Below are positions 15,822 to 24,695 of a stretch of DNA of 64,000 nucleotides, one piece after another. Numbering within the stretch: position 1 is the first letter of the stretch; every line of letters starts with the position of its first letter. Location of the stretch: NCBI GenBank assembly GCA_017428945.1, contig JAFRPW010000036.1:1-64000 (forward strand), written 5' to 3'. The stretch comes from Bacteroidales bacterium. Its GTDB lineage: Bacteria > Bacteroidota > Bacteroidia > Bacteroidales > UBA932. The notes under the pieces are model-generated. The model saw only the letters and a program-made list of their open reading frames with translations, did no database searches and had not been told where the DNA came from. The translations under genes were made by a program, and so were the position numbers.

Positions 15822-16916
15822 ATGGCAGAGAATTCCCTCCTGGAGAAGGTGCTTAGCCTTCAGGACAAATACAAGAAACTGGAGCAGCAGCTTGCAGACC
15901 CCGAGGTTATAGCGGACATGAAGAAATTCGTGCAGCTGAACAAGGACTACAAGGAGCTGCAGCCCATCATTGCCGCCGGCCTTGAGTACAAGAGGCTGGT
16001 GGACGAGCTTGCCCAGGCCAAAGACATCCTCATGAACGAGAAGGACGAGGACCTGAAGGACATGGCCCGTGAGGAAGTTGCGGACATAGAGCCCAAACTC
16101 CCGGAGATAGAGCAGAACATCAAGCTTCTCCTCATTCCTGCCGACCCTGACGACAGCAAGAACGCCATGGTGGAAATCCGCGGCGGCACCGGCGGCGACG
16201 AGGCCGCAATATTCGCCGGAGACCTCTTCCGCATGTACCAGCATTTTGCAGAGCGCAGGGGCTGGAAACTGGAAGTCACGGACCAGGCTCCCGGCACCAG
16301 CGGCGGCTACAAGCAGATTGTTTTCAAGCTCTCATCGTCCCAGGACGGCGTCTACGGAGTCATGAAATACGAGTCCGGCGTGCACCGCGTCCAGCGCGTT
16401 CCCCAGACGGAAACCCAGGGAAGGATCCAGACATCGGCAGCCTCCGTGGCAGTGTTCCCCGAGGCCGGAGAGTTCGACATAGAGCTGAATCCCGCCGATA
16501 TCCGTAAGGACCTCTTCTGCGCCAGCGGCCCCGGCGGACAGGGCGTCAACACCACCTACTCTGCCGTGCGCCTCACCCATATTCCTTCCGGAATCGTGGT
16601 CCAGTGCCAGGAGGAACGTTCCCAGCTCAAGAACCTTGACAGGGCCATGGAAGAGCTCCGCACCCGCCTCTATAACATGGAGCACCAGAAGTACCTGGAC
16701 GGCATTGCAGCAAAGCGCAAGACCATGGTCTCCACCGGTGACCGCAGCGCAAAGATCCGCACCTACAACTACCCTCAGGGCCGTGTTACGGACCATCGCA
16801 TAGGCTGGAGCATGTACAACCTTCCCGTCTTCATGGACGGCGACATCCAGGAGTGCATAGATCAGCTCCAGATAGCAGAAAACGCAGAACGTCTCAAAGA
16901 AGCAGCGGAGGAATAA
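15822..16916 (+). CDS. prfA: peptide chain release factor 1
   Basis: 364 residues, usual RF1 length. The stop-codon-reading PxT motif is P194-Q-T196 ([10 protein letters not shown]), and the peptidyl-tRNA hydrolysis motif GGQ is at 238-240 (SGPGGQGVN). It ends translation at UAA and UAG. It is followed one base later by queF. Confidence 0.96.
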   Translation: MAENSLLEKVLSLQDKYKKLEQQLADPEVIADMKKFVQLNKDYKELQPIIAAGLEYKRLVDELAQAKDILMNEKDEDLKDMAREEVADIEPKLPEIEQNIKLLLIPADPDDSKNAMVEIRGGTGGDEAAIFAGDLFRMYQHFAERRGWKLEVTDQAPGTSGGYKQIVFKLSSSQDGVYGVMKYESGVHRVQRVPQTETQGRIQTSAASVAVFPEAGEFDIELNPADIRKDLFCASGPGGQGVNTTYSAVRLTHIPSGIVVQCQEERSQLKNLDRAMEELRTRLYNMEHQKYLDGIAAKRKTMVSTGDRSAKIRTYNYPQGRVTDHRIGWSMYNLPVFMDGDIQECIDQLQIAENAERLKEAAEE

Positions 16917-16917
16917 T

Positions 16918-17373
16918 ATGGCACGCGACCCCAAAGATCTCAAGGCCCTTGGACACAAGAGTGTCTACAGCCAGACATACGCACCGGAAGTTCTGGAAAC
17001 CTTTGAAAACCAGCACCGGGACAACGACTACTGGGTAAGGTTCAACTGCCCGGAATTCACCACCCTCTGCCCCATCACGGGCCAGCCGGACTTTGCAGAA
17101 ATCCGCATCAGCTATGTCCCTGACGTGAAGATGGTTGAATCAAAGTCCCTCAAGCTGTACCTTTTCAGCTTCCGCTCCAACGGAGACTTCCACGAGGACT
17201 GCGTGAACACCATCATGAAAGACCTTGTGAAGCTCATGGACCCCAAGTACATCGAGGTCACGGGCTTCTTCACTCCCCGCGGAGGTATCTCCATCTACCC
17301 CTACGCCAACTACGGCCGTCCCGGAACAAAATGGGAAGAACTTGCCTGGAAGCGCTTGGCGGAACACGAGTAG
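16918..17373 (+). CDS. queF: NADPH-dependent preQ0 reductase
   Basis: 151 residues, the short single-domain QueF type. The catalytic Cys51 and Asp58 lie in [11 protein letters not shown], the NADPH-binding motif is [13 protein letters not shown], and FHEDCVN supplies the His-Glu pair. It reduces 7-cyano-7-deazaguanine to preQ1 for queuosine in tRNA. Its last 64 bases overlap the convergent CoA-transferase coding sequence. Confidence 0.93.
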   Translation: MARDPKDLKALGHKSVYSQTYAPEVLETFENQHRDNDYWVRFNCPEFTTLCPITGQPDFAEIRISYVPDVKMVESKSLKLYLFSFRSNGDFHEDCVNTIMKDLVKLMDPKYIEVTGFFTPRGGISIYPYANYGRPGTKWEELAWKRLAEHE

Positions 17374-18602
17374 AGATACTCCCGGTCTTCCGGATGTGCA
17401 ATAGAAATGAGAAGCTCTGCCCTTTCCTGCAGGGCTTTTCCGTATAAATTAACCGCTCCATACTCCGTGACCACCCACTGGACATCGGCCCTGGGGGTGA
17501 CGACGCCTGCGCCTGGCTTAAGCGTGGGAACTATCTTGGGTAGGCCCCTGGCGGTTCTGGATGCCATAGCTATGATGGCCTTGCCGCCGCGGGAGAGCTT
17601 TGCCCCGCGCACGAAGTCCAGCTGGCCGCCGGTGCCGGAGTAGATGCGTTCGCCTATTGAATCGGCGCAAACCTGGCCGGTGAGGTCTATCTCTATGGCG
17701 GAATTGACGGAGACCATGCCCGGGTTCCGGGCTATGATACGGGGGTCGTTGGTGTAGGCGATTTCCTTCATGAGGACGGCGGGATTTCGGTCGATGAAAT
17801 CGTACACACTCTGAGAGCCAAGGAGGAAGGACGCCACCACTTTTCCGGTATCGATAGCCTTGCAGGCACCGTCGATAACCCCGCTCTGAATGAGCCTGAG
17901 GGCGCCGTCGCTGAACATTTCCGTATGGAGGCCAAGGTGCTTGTGGTCCTTGAGGGCGGCGCAGATGGCATTGGGCATGGCACCGATTCCCATCTGCAGG
18001 CAGGCTCCGTCCGGGATAAGCTCTGCGCAGTGACGGCCGATTATCATATCCGTCTCCGACGGTTCCGCGTATTCCTTGGTTATGAGTGGGCGATTGTCCC
18101 AGACCAGGGCGGTGAAGCGGTCCAGGGGAACGCTCTCACCATATGAAAACGGGACGTTGGGATTCACTACCGCAATGCGGTCACGGGCAACTTCCAGGGC
18201 GGCTATGGAGCAGTCTACAGACGTTCCAAGGGATACCATTCCGTCTACGGGCTCGCTCACCTGAACCATTGCAACGTCGCAGGGAAGGGAGCCGTTACGG
18301 TACATCAGCTGGGTCTCGAAGAGATTCACGGGAAGGTAATCGGCAAGGCCGGCCTGGACGTTGGCACGCACGTTGGGCCCCACGAAGAACCCCTGGTCCA
18401 GAAAAGCGCCGCCTTCCGCATAAGGCGCCGGACCCTCTGTGTGGAAGTGATGGAAGTGGACGTCGTGAAGCTCATCTTTGCGAAGAGCCAGTGCCTCGGT
18501 AAGCGCAATGGGAACGCTGGCAATGCTGGAAAGGTGCACGTGGTCACCGCTCCTGACGCATTTCACCGCCTCCGCGGCCGATATGTAATCAGTCGTATTC
18601 AT
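17310..18602 (-). CDS. acetyl-CoA hydrolase/transferase family (4-hydroxybutyrate or butyrate:acetate CoA-transferase type)
   Basis: 430 residues. Family marks are [35 protein letters not shown], the catalytic glutamate in NSAIEIDL, and [12 protein letters not shown]. Such enzymes move CoA between short-chain acids through a glutamyl-CoA intermediate; which acid pair is used cannot be told. The last ~20 residues (after AHPEDREYL) read antisense into queF and do not resemble the family end, so the original stop may have been lost. A TATTTTTG -7 box lies 8 bases before the start. Confidence 0.85.
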   Translation of the reverse strand: MNTTDYISAAEAVKCVRSGDHVHLSSIASVPIALTEALALRKDELHDVHFHHFHTEGPAPYAEGGAFLDQGFFVGPNVRANVQAGLADYLPVNLFETQLMYRNGSLPCDVAMVQVSEPVDGMVSLGTSVDCSIAALEVARDRIAVVNPNVPFSYGESVPLDRFTALVWDNRPLITKEYAEPSETDMIIGRHCAELIPDGACLQMGIGAMPNAICAALKDHKHLGLHTEMFSDGALRLIQSGVIDGACKAIDTGKVVASFLLGSQSVYDFIDRNPAVLMKEIAYTNDPRIIARNPGMVSVNSAIEIDLTGQVCADSIGERIYSGTGGQLDFVRGAKLSRGGKAIIAMASRTARGLPKIVPTLKPGAGVVTPRADVQWVVTEYGAVNLYGKALQERAELLISIAHPEDREYLYSCSAKRFQASSSHFVPGRP

Positions 18603-18610
18603 CGTCCATA

Positions 18611-18618
18611 CAAAAATA
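18611..18618 (-). promoter_or_regulatory. -7 box of the CoA-transferase gene
   Basis: Minus strand TATTTTTG (18618-18611), exact consensus, 8 bases before the ATG, predicting a leader of only a few bases. Confidence 0.55.
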
Positions 18619-18656
18619 AGTGTTTTTGATTTCTTCTACAAGTATTCCTTATTTAC

Positions 18657-18664
18657 TATATTTG
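18657..18664 (+). promoter_or_regulatory. -7 box immediately before a GTG start
   Basis: TATATTTG followed by five bases (CAAAC) and the GTG at 18670. Transcription should start at or next to the start codon. Confidence 0.6.
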
Positions 18665-18669
18665 CAAAC

Positions 18670-19377
18670 GTGAGTAAGCGCATAGTAAGAATCATCCTTA
18701 TCCTGGCTATTCTGGCCTGTAGCTCCTGCGGAACCCTGTCAAGGGCTCCGAAGGTTGCCGGGCAGCCCACTCTCGCGGACAGCGTGTGGGTATTCAGCCA
18801 GTCCCGCCCGAAAGGGTTCACCATCGACATAAGGTCCTGGAAAGAGCCCCGGGAGGGCATTTCCGTCGCATATCAGCAGACGCAGAACAGGCACGACCGC
18901 AAGGACCTTGATTATGTAGTCAGCCACGCTCTCTCCCATGACGGCTACATCGGCGGGTGGCTAAACTCTGAGGACGGGCTCTATTACTTCGACAGCGTGC
19001 GCCTCTTCCCGGAAGATTCCCTGAGTGCCGCCATCCTTTTTGGGAAGGCTAACCACCAAGATGCCGTCTACAAGCTTTCTTCCAAACAGGAAATCCGCCT
19101 CATAGAGGATATGGAGTTTGTATCGCCTACCAATCTCATAATCATGTATGATCCGGAGATAGGGAAAGAGGCCCTTCTCTGTGCGGTTAAAGAGTATGGG
19201 GCAAAGCTCCTGTACGATTACAGCCTCATCCCCGGCATTGCCATCAAGATTCCGGAAGGCACCGATATCATTGAAGCCATTGTCTTCTTTGAGAAGGTTA
19301 AAGGCGTCACTGCCGTGGAGCGCGACCACATCTACCACCTCATCGAACCTGTCAAGCCACGCCTGGAGGTAATGTAA
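18670..19377 (+). CDS. lipoprotein of unknown function with I9-inhibitor-like C-terminus
   Basis: 235 residues from a GTG start placed by the adjacent -7 box. The signal ends in a CSSCG lipobox. I do not recognise the family of residues 30-150. Residues about 155-225 (NLIIMYDPEIGKEALL, then YGAKLLYDYSLIPGIAIKIPE, then GVTAVERD) have the rhythm of the inhibitor I9 / subtilisin-propeptide fold, though no protease is nearby. It is convergent with the aldolase gene, and an 88-bp double-hairpin repeat lies between them. Confidence 0.6.
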   Translation: MSKRIVRIILILAILACSSCGTLSRAPKVAGQPTLADSVWVFSQSRPKGFTIDIRSWKEPREGISVAYQQTQNRHDRKDLDYVVSHALSHDGYIGGWLNSEDGLYYFDSVRLFPEDSLSAAILFGKANHQDAVYKLSSKQEIRLIEDMEFVSPTNLIIMYDPEIGKEALLCAVKEYGAKLLYDYSLIPGIAIKIPEGTDIIEAIVFFEKVKGVTAVERDHIYHLIEPVKPRLEVM

Positions 19378-19395
19378 GATACAACTGCAGCTACG

Positions 19396-19485
19396 GTGCG
19401 CTTAGCGGTCCAAACCATGTACCCCTAAGTGCAAAAAAGGCCATAAACGCACCTGGCGGTCCAAGTTTTGGACCCCTAGGCGCAC
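19396..19485. repeat. 88-bp double-hairpin intergenic repeat, copy 2
   Basis: Arms at 19396-19414 and 19467-19485 pair at most positions. The centre GTGCAAAAAAGGCCATAAA matches copy 1 (GTGCAAAAATGGCCTTAAA) at 17 of 19 positions. It lies between convergent genes, where it could act as a two-way terminator. Copy 1 is at 1511-1598. Confidence 0.8.
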
Positions 19486-19493
19486 TGGACATC

Positions 19494-20321
19494 TCAATCC
19501 ACCCTGGCGCCGGTGACGGAGTATTTTTCCTTGAGGAGTTCCACCACGGGAAGCATGGCCTTGGGGAAGACTTTGCGGAGGTCTATCTCGTCGCTTTCCG
19601 AGAGCACCTGCTTGAGGGCACGCATGAAGCTATCCTTGATCTCCGTGGCAAGATTCACCTTGACGATACCGTTGGCAATGGCGTCCTTCACCTGGGTGTG
19701 AGGAATGCCGGAGGAGCCGTGGAGCACAAGGGCCACGGGAGTGGCAGCGTGGATTGCCGCCAGGCGGGGTATGTCAAGATGCGGCGGCTGCTTGTAGAAG
19801 CCGTGGGCCGACCCTATGGACACCGCCAGGGCATCCACGCCGGTACGGTTCACGAACTCAACGGCCTGCTCCGGGGTGGTGAATCCGCCGCCCTGCTCCT
19901 GGCCAAGCTTGGCAACGTATCCAAGCTCCGCCTCGACGTTGGCGCCATAAGGCTTTGCCATCTCCACGGCCTTTGCCGATGTTGCCACATTCTCTTCGAA
20001 AGGCTTCTCGGAGGCATCGATCATCACGGAGTCGAAGCCCTCGTCCAGGCACTTCTGCACCAGTTTCAGTGAGGGACCGTGGTCCAGATGTATGTACCCC
20101 TGAAGGCCGTAATCCTCAATAACCTGACGGCCCATCCTGTATGCTGTATGCAGCCCCATATAGTCTATGGAAGAACGTGTGAGCTGCAGCATTACGGGTG
20201 CGTTCATGGCCTGAGCCGCCTTTGCCACACAGACAAGGGTCTCGTAATTATAGAAATTGGTGGCCAGGACAGCCGTCTTCTTTGCCTGGCAGTCGTAAAG
20301 GACTTCTCTTATGGTTTTCAT
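19494..20321 (-). CDS. class II fructose-bisphosphate aldolase family protein
   Basis: 275 residues. Class II aldolase landmarks: LDHGPSLKLVQKCLDEGFDSVMIDAS, EAELGYVAKLGQ, the zinc histidine in SIGSAHGFY, LHGSSGI, and KVNLATE. The length is that of the KbaY/GatY/FbaA group; the exact ketose bisphosphate is not clear. Last gene of a six-gene minus-strand operon, 15 bases after the E2-like gene. Confidence 0.85.
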   Translation of the reverse strand: MKTIREVLYDCQAKKTAVLATNFYNYETLVCVAKAAQAMNAPVMLQLTRSSIDYMGLHTAYRMGRQVIEDYGLQGYIHLDHGPSLKLVQKCLDEGFDSVMIDASEKPFEENVATSAKAVEMAKPYGANVEAELGYVAKLGQEQGGGFTTPEQAVEFVNRTGVDALAVSIGSAHGFYKQPPHLDIPRLAAIHAATPVALVLHGSSGIPHTQVKDAIANGIVKVNLATEIKDSFMRALKQVLSESDEIDLRKVFPKAMLPVVELLKEKYSVTGARVD

Positions 20322-20336
20322 CTCTTCTAATTATAT

Positions 20337-21230
20337 CTATCCCTGATTCCTTTTTCTGTAGCTGTTGCGGTCTATGACCTTGATGTCTTCTGCAAGTTTT
20401 TCGATAGACTCCTTCAGGAGGGCGGGGTTGCCCCAGAGCTCGCGGAGTTTTCTGAGGGCTGACACAAAGTAGAAGCCGTCGCAGAAACGCTCGTCGGTGA
20501 CAATCTGCATGGGCATGCGCTTTCCCACAACTATCTCCTTGCCGGATACCACGGGCACCATGGCTTCCTTACCCATGGCGAAGAAAAGGCCGGTGGTACC
20601 AAAATCGTACAGGTGATGGAAGATGGAAGGTCCCTTGATGGATTTTAGGTTGGTCACGAAGGCCGATGTATGGAAAGGGCTTACCTTCAAGATGGCATTG
20701 GGCAGCATCCCGTGCTTGTCCAGGAACTTGATGGTTCCCACCAAGAAGGAGATGAGGAAATTAGGGGTGAAGGTAATGAGGCGGGCCAGCTTGTCCGTGC
20801 CGTTGTTGGCATCCATGTGGCTGTTGGCCAGGATGGCCTGGTTCACCTTGTCACGGACCTCGGCAATGGTCTCAAGCCCCGTGAAATCTATCTTGACGGT
20901 GGTATCGGCAGCCTCTGCACTGAGACCCTTCTTGACCACGAACGACACCTGGATTGTATTGCGGTTGTAGATGCGCCCGTTCATGATGAAGCGGTTGATG
21001 CGGGGGAAAAGGGCAGTGAGGCGGACGATACCCGCTATGACTATGTGCATGTAGTTGTACGATGAACCGTCTGCCAGTTCCTGTTTGATGAAGGTGTCGA
21101 AGGGTTCACAGGGGACGTCGTAACTGGTGAGGTTCTGCGAATCGTGCCTGTGTTTCATGATGTGGGGCATGATACGCTGGATTGGGTCAATATCTCTGAC
21201 TTGCTTTCCGTCAGGTCTTAGTCCGAACAT
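20337..21230 (-). CDS. 2-oxoacid dehydrogenase E2-like acyltransferase domain protein
   Basis: 297 residues, lacking lipoyl and E1/E3-binding domains, so only the CAT-like catalytic fold is present. Where true E2 and CAT have DHRxxDG or HHAxCDG, this protein has TDERFCDGFYF: the general-base histidine is replaced by glutamate. The surrounding shape is kept, so it may be a different acyltransferase or a structural protein. No pyruvate or branched-chain dehydrogenase genes are near. The start overlaps the cstA end by 13 bases. Confidence 0.7.
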   Translation of the reverse strand: MFGLRPDGKQVRDIDPIQRIMPHIMKHRHDSQNLTSYDVPCEPFDTFIKQELADGSSYNYMHIVIAGIVRLTALFPRINRFIMNGRIYNRNTIQVSFVVKKGLSAEAADTTVKIDFTGLETIAEVRDKVNQAILANSHMDANNGTDKLARLITFTPNFLISFLVGTIKFLDKHGMLPNAILKVSPFHTSAFVTNLKSIKGPSIFHHLYDFGTTGLFFAMGKEAMVPVVSGKEIVVGKRMPMQIVTDERFCDGFYFVSALRKLRELWGNPALLKESIEKLAEDIKVIDRNSYRKRNQG

Positions 21231-22684
21231 TGTTTTTGGGGATTATGGGAATGAATGATAAAAAACGCTACTGCGGACACCACGGCGGTGGCACACCCTA
21301 TCCACGGTGCAAGGGACGAGGAAACGCCGAACCCGGTCTTGTCCACGAGGATGAACGTCAGACAGACCGATGTCATGAAGATTGCAGGGATCAGAGTAAT
21401 CAGGTAACTGAGACCTCCTTTGCGCGCAAGGAACGCCGTGGCTGTCCAGAACATGAATACGGACAGCGTCTGGTTTCCCCAGCCAAAGTACCGCCATATG
21501 GTGTTGAAGCCGTTCTCGTCGGCAATATTGAACCAGAGCATGAGACCGCTCAGCGCAAACAGGGGTATTGCAATGGCAAGGCGGTTAGCCATCTTCTCCT
21601 GCTTTACGTGAATGAAATCGGCCGCTATGAGACGGGCGCTGCGGAAGGCGGTATCTCCGGAAGTGATGGGGGCGGCTACCACTCCAAGCATGGCAAGGAT
21701 TCCGCCAAAAACGCCCAGCCATCCCTTGGACACCAGCGTAACCACCTGAGGGGCCGATGATGCCGCTGTGCCGCCAACCTGGGCAAAACCGCCGTCAAAG
21801 AAGAACCAGGACGATATTGCGGCCCATACCAGGGCAACGATGCCTTCCGTAATCATGGCGCCGTAAAAGATGGGGCGGCCAAGTTTCTCGTTCTTGATGC
21901 ACCGGGCCATGATGGGGCTCTGGGTGGCATGGAAACCGGAAACAGCGCCGCAGGCAATGGTAATGAAAAGGCAGGGGAAAATGGGCTGGCCGCTTATTCC
22001 GGCTTTGTCCGTCCATCCTCCAAGGCCGTCCCAAAGCTCCGGCAGCGAAGGCCATTTAACAAAGAGCCCGACCATGAGCGCTGCGGCCATGAACAGCAGC
22101 GCAACGGCAAAAACGGGATAAATCCTGCCGATGATCTTGTCTATGGGAAGCAGCGTCGCTACTATATAATAAATGAATATGACGCCTAACCAGATGAGCA
22201 TGGACGATGTGCTTCCGCCGCCGGTGAGCCCGCCAAGGATGATAGCCGGCGAATACACGAATACGGATCCCACCATTATCAGGAGGAACATGGAGAACAC
22301 CAGCATCACCTTCTTTGTGACTCCGCCAAGATAATGACCCACTATGTCCGGATAGTTTGCACCTCCGTGCCTTATTGAAAGCATTCCCGACAGATAGTCA
22401 TGGACGGCACCTGCAAAAATGCATCCGAAGACAATCCACAGATAGCTTGCAGGGCCAAACTTGGCGCCCATTATGGCACCGAAGATGGGTCCGGTTCCGG
22501 CTATGTTCAGGAACTGGATCATGAACACCTTCCAGGTGGGCATGGCAATATAGTCTACGCCGTCAGCTTTGGTAATGGCAGGAGTGGGGCGGTTGGGATC
22601 GGGCCCGAAAACTTTTTCCACAAACCTGCCGTAGAGCAGATATCCAACTATCAGGGCCAATAAACTCAATACAAATGATATCAT
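21218..22684 (-). CDS. cstA: carbon starvation protein A (CstA family) transporter
   Basis: 488 residues, many helices. Signatures: NIAGTGPIFGAIMGAKFGP, VHDYLSGMLSIRHGGANYPDIVG, ACGAVSGFHATQSP, and PITSGDTAFRSARL. CstA-type proteins take up pyruvate or peptides. This is the shorter form, versus about 700 residues in E. coli. Its ATG overlaps the rsmD stop. Confidence 0.9.
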   Translation of the reverse strand: MISFVLSLLALIVGYLLYGRFVEKVFGPDPNRPTPAITKADGVDYIAMPTWKVFMIQFLNIAGTGPIFGAIMGAKFGPASYLWIVFGCIFAGAVHDYLSGMLSIRHGGANYPDIVGHYLGGVTKKVMLVFSMFLLIMVGSVFVYSPAIILGGLTGGGSTSSMLIWLGVIFIYYIVATLLPIDKIIGRIYPVFAVALLFMAAALMVGLFVKWPSLPELWDGLGGWTDKAGISGQPIFPCLFITIACGAVSGFHATQSPIMARCIKNEKLGRPIFYGAMITEGIVALVWAAISSWFFFDGGFAQVGGTAASSAPQVVTLVSKGWLGVFGGILAMLGVVAAPITSGDTAFRSARLIAADFIHVKQEKMANRLAIAIPLFALSGLMLWFNIADENGFNTIWRYFGWGNQTLSVFMFWTATAFLARKGGLSYLITLIPAIFMTSVCLTFILVDKTGFGVSSSLAPWIGCATAVVSAVAFFIIHSHNPQKQCSD

Positions 22685-23211
22685 ACGAAAAAGCTGAAAT
22701 GCACGCGGCCGTAGCTGCGCTCTTTTACGAAATGCGGATGGGAAGTGAAACTGTGCTCGTCACCGTGCTCCAGAATAAAATAGCACTCCGGATGCAGTAT
22801 ATCCAGGGAGAAAACAATATCCGGGAGGCGCTCTATGCCGTCCAGTGCATAGGGCGGGTCTGCAAAGATAATGTCGAACTTCTCCCTGCAGATGGGGAGG
22901 AAGTCAAACACATTGTCACGGACCATGGTCACGTTGTCAAGGCCCAGGCGGGTGGCCTCCTTCTTTATGAACGACGCGTTTTCGCGGGCCATCTCCACGC
23001 AGTACACGCGGGATGCGCCGCGGGAGGCGAATTCAAAGGCGATGGAACCGGTGCCGCCAAAAAGGTCAAGGACCTTGAGGTCCTGAAACTCGTACTCGTT
23101 GTCCAGTATGTTGAAGAGGCCTTCCTTGGCAAAATCCGTGGTGGGGCGGGCCTTATAGCCGGCCGGCGGAAGGACGGTCTTGCCCTTTAATCTGCCTCCG
23201 ATGATTCTCAT
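22681..23211 (-). CDS. rsmD: 16S rRNA (guanine-966-N2)-methyltransferase
   Basis: 176 residues from the ATG at 23211, chosen because MRIIGGRLKG is the family start and because it overlaps the upstream stop. Motifs: RPTTDFAKEGLFNIL, LDLFGGTGSIAFE for S-adenosylmethionine binding, and the catalytic FADPPY. It methylates G966 of 16S rRNA. Coupled on both sides by 4-base overlaps (DUF3822, cstA). Confidence 0.93.
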   Translation of the reverse strand: MRIIGGRLKGKTVLPPAGYKARPTTDFAKEGLFNILDNEYEFQDLKVLDLFGGTGSIAFEFASRGASRVYCVEMARENASFIKKEATRLGLDNVTMVRDNVFDFLPICREKFDIIFADPPYALDGIERLPDIVFSLDILHPECYFILEHGDEHSFTSHPHFVKERSYGRVHFSFFV

Positions 23212-23891
23212 AACTGGACCACTGCCTTGAAATAGCGGTACAGCGACATGCTGGAATCCATGTCCAGCGGAGTGCGGAAACACACCGTGGACACCTCCGG
23301 ATTCAGCTGAAGTTTTTTCATTGCCAGGAACAGGAAATACTGTGCCGTAGTAAAGTCGGGGGCCTGGAACACGTTTGCAAGGCGGAGGCTCTTACCCTGC
23401 GCTATCACAAGGTGCAGCCACCCGTCACGCCAGGAAGCCACAATCTTGTTGTAGTCTTCCAGGGAGCCCAGCGCCCGTATCAGATAATACATTTCCGGCA
23501 GTACCCTTGCCTGGTTTCCGTCCTCCGTGAGGACCGTCTGGGAGAGCACTTTTGACAAAGACTCCCCTATTGAGAGGGAATACACCAGCACGGCGCCGGC
23601 TTCGGGGACATCCACCCAGTCCACAGTGTCTTCAGGAGCAATTGCAGCAACTTCCGCAAGGGCTTCGCGTGCCGATGCCCCGTCAAAGAAAGACTCCGGT
23701 ACCAGCGCCACCTTGGGCGTAAGCAGGGAAATCTCCACTTCACGGTAACGGTGCTGGAACTCGGGCATTGTGAAAAGCTGCTCCGAGCCCATCCAGCCGG
23801 ACGGGCCGCCACCGGGGAAAACCCTAAAAGAATATCCACTCAAGGAAACTTGAATGGATATTCCTGAACTCTGCGGATGGACGCTGTCCAT
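23208..23891 (-). CDS. DUF3822 family protein
   Basis: 227 residues without signal or membrane helices. It matches DUF3822, a Bacteroidetes family usually found directly before rsmD, as here. The fold is thought to resemble actin/HSP70-like ATPases, but no activity is established. It shares its start region with the stop of the upstream membrane-protein gene. Confidence 0.75.
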   Translation of the reverse strand: MDSVHPQSSGISIQVSLSGYSFRVFPGGGPSGWMGSEQLFTMPEFQHRYREVEISLLTPKVALVPESFFDGASAREALAEVAAIAPEDTVDWVDVPEAGAVLVYSLSIGESLSKVLSQTVLTEDGNQARVLPEMYYLIRALGSLEDYNKIVASWRDGWLHLVIAQGKSLRLANVFQAPDFTTAQYFLFLAMKKLQLNPEVSTVCFRTPLDMDSSMSLYRYFKAVVQL

Positions 23892-24592
23892 TACTCCCAG
23901 TTACCTGCGTTGTTGTTAGGAGCGTTGATGCTGCCGACCTGCAGGCCTTCGTAACGGTTGCGGTCCCTGCAGTCTGCATCCAGGTTGATGCGGAGCTGGT
24001 TGTCCATTCCCTTAAGGAGGGCCTTGTAAGGCATGCGGGCCTCGAACAGAGGAACCTGGACACCGGAGACCTTCTTGATTGTGGATTCCATCTCAACCTC
24101 CGTACCGCCGGAGAAGGGGATGTACTTGAGGGAGTCTACCACGAAGTCCGGACGATGGGTGAACAGGGTGTCCTTTACCGGGATCTTGGTGACGGTGGAG
24201 AAAACCACCTTCTGGCCTGCGGCATAAGCTTCTGCAAGCTTTGCGGTGAGCTGGTCCGGCTTGAGGCGCCTGTTGGCTTTCTTGATGGCCTCTGTATTTA
24301 CGACGGCAAGGGAGTCGTCGTTTGAGCCGATCTGCATGACGATGTCCATCTGGCCCTGCTCATAGAACAGCTTGAGGGAGTCTACGGTGGGGCTGAAACG
24401 GCCGTTTACGCTCTTGAAGGCCTCCTGGAGGGTGCGGATGTCCTTGAGACGCTGGATACCTACCTTCTCACGGGCTTTGACCTCTTCGTTGAACTTAACG
24501 GGCTTCTGGATGCTGGCGATAAGGAGCCATGCAAGACCTGCAATGACCAGTCCAAGGAGAACCTCGATAAGAATTTTTACTGCTTTGTTCAT
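23891..24592 (-). CDS. single-pass membrane protein, conserved hypothetical
   Basis: 233 residues: an N-terminal membrane helix (about 7-27), then a coiled-coil-prone stretch (KAREKVGIQRLKDIRTLQEAFK) and a soluble extracytoplasmic domain. I do not know its function; the gene stands first in the DUF3822-rsmD-cstA operon. The FxGxxxxxxDSLxxF pattern (NGRFSPTVDSLKLFYEQG) recalls type II secretion pseudopilin-like proteins, but this is weak. Confidence 0.6.
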   Translation of the reverse strand: MNKAVKILIEVLLGLVIAGLAWLLIASIQKPVKFNEEVKAREKVGIQRLKDIRTLQEAFKSVNGRFSPTVDSLKLFYEQGQMDIVMQIGSNDDSLAVVNTEAIKKANRRLKPDQLTAKLAEAYAAGQKVVFSTVTKIPVKDTLFTHRPDFVVDSLKYIPFSGGTEVEMESTIKKVSGVQVPLFEARMPYKALLKGMDNQLRINLDADCRDRNRYEGLQVGSINAPNNNAGNWE

Positions 24593-24626
24593 TTATTTTA
24601 GTGTTTAATTTATTTCAAACTTCCGA

Positions 24627-24657
24627 CAAAGTTAAAAAAATGATTTCTCAAAAGCAA
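24627..24657 (-). promoter_or_regulatory. promoter of the minus-strand operon ending in the aldolase gene
   Basis: Minus strand: TTG (24657-24655), a 20-base spacer, TAACTTTG (24634-24627). Full match to the Bacteroidetes pattern. It drives the six genes from 24592 to 19494. Confidence 0.7.
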
Positions 24658-24666
24658 TATCTTTTG

Positions 24667-24674
24667 TAAATTTG
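24667..24674 (+). promoter_or_regulatory. -7 box of the nrnA operon
   Basis: TAAATTTG, exact consensus, 21 bases before ATG 24696. It overlaps an upstream TTG that could otherwise be taken as a start. Confidence 0.55.
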
Positions 24675-24695
24675 CCAGTGCAAAAAGTTCAAAGG

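Noticed and set aside
23212..23283. 24-residue N-terminal extension of RsmD
   Set aside because: It overlaps the DUF3822 coding end. The family starts with MRIIGGRLKG at ATG 23211, which overlaps the stop.
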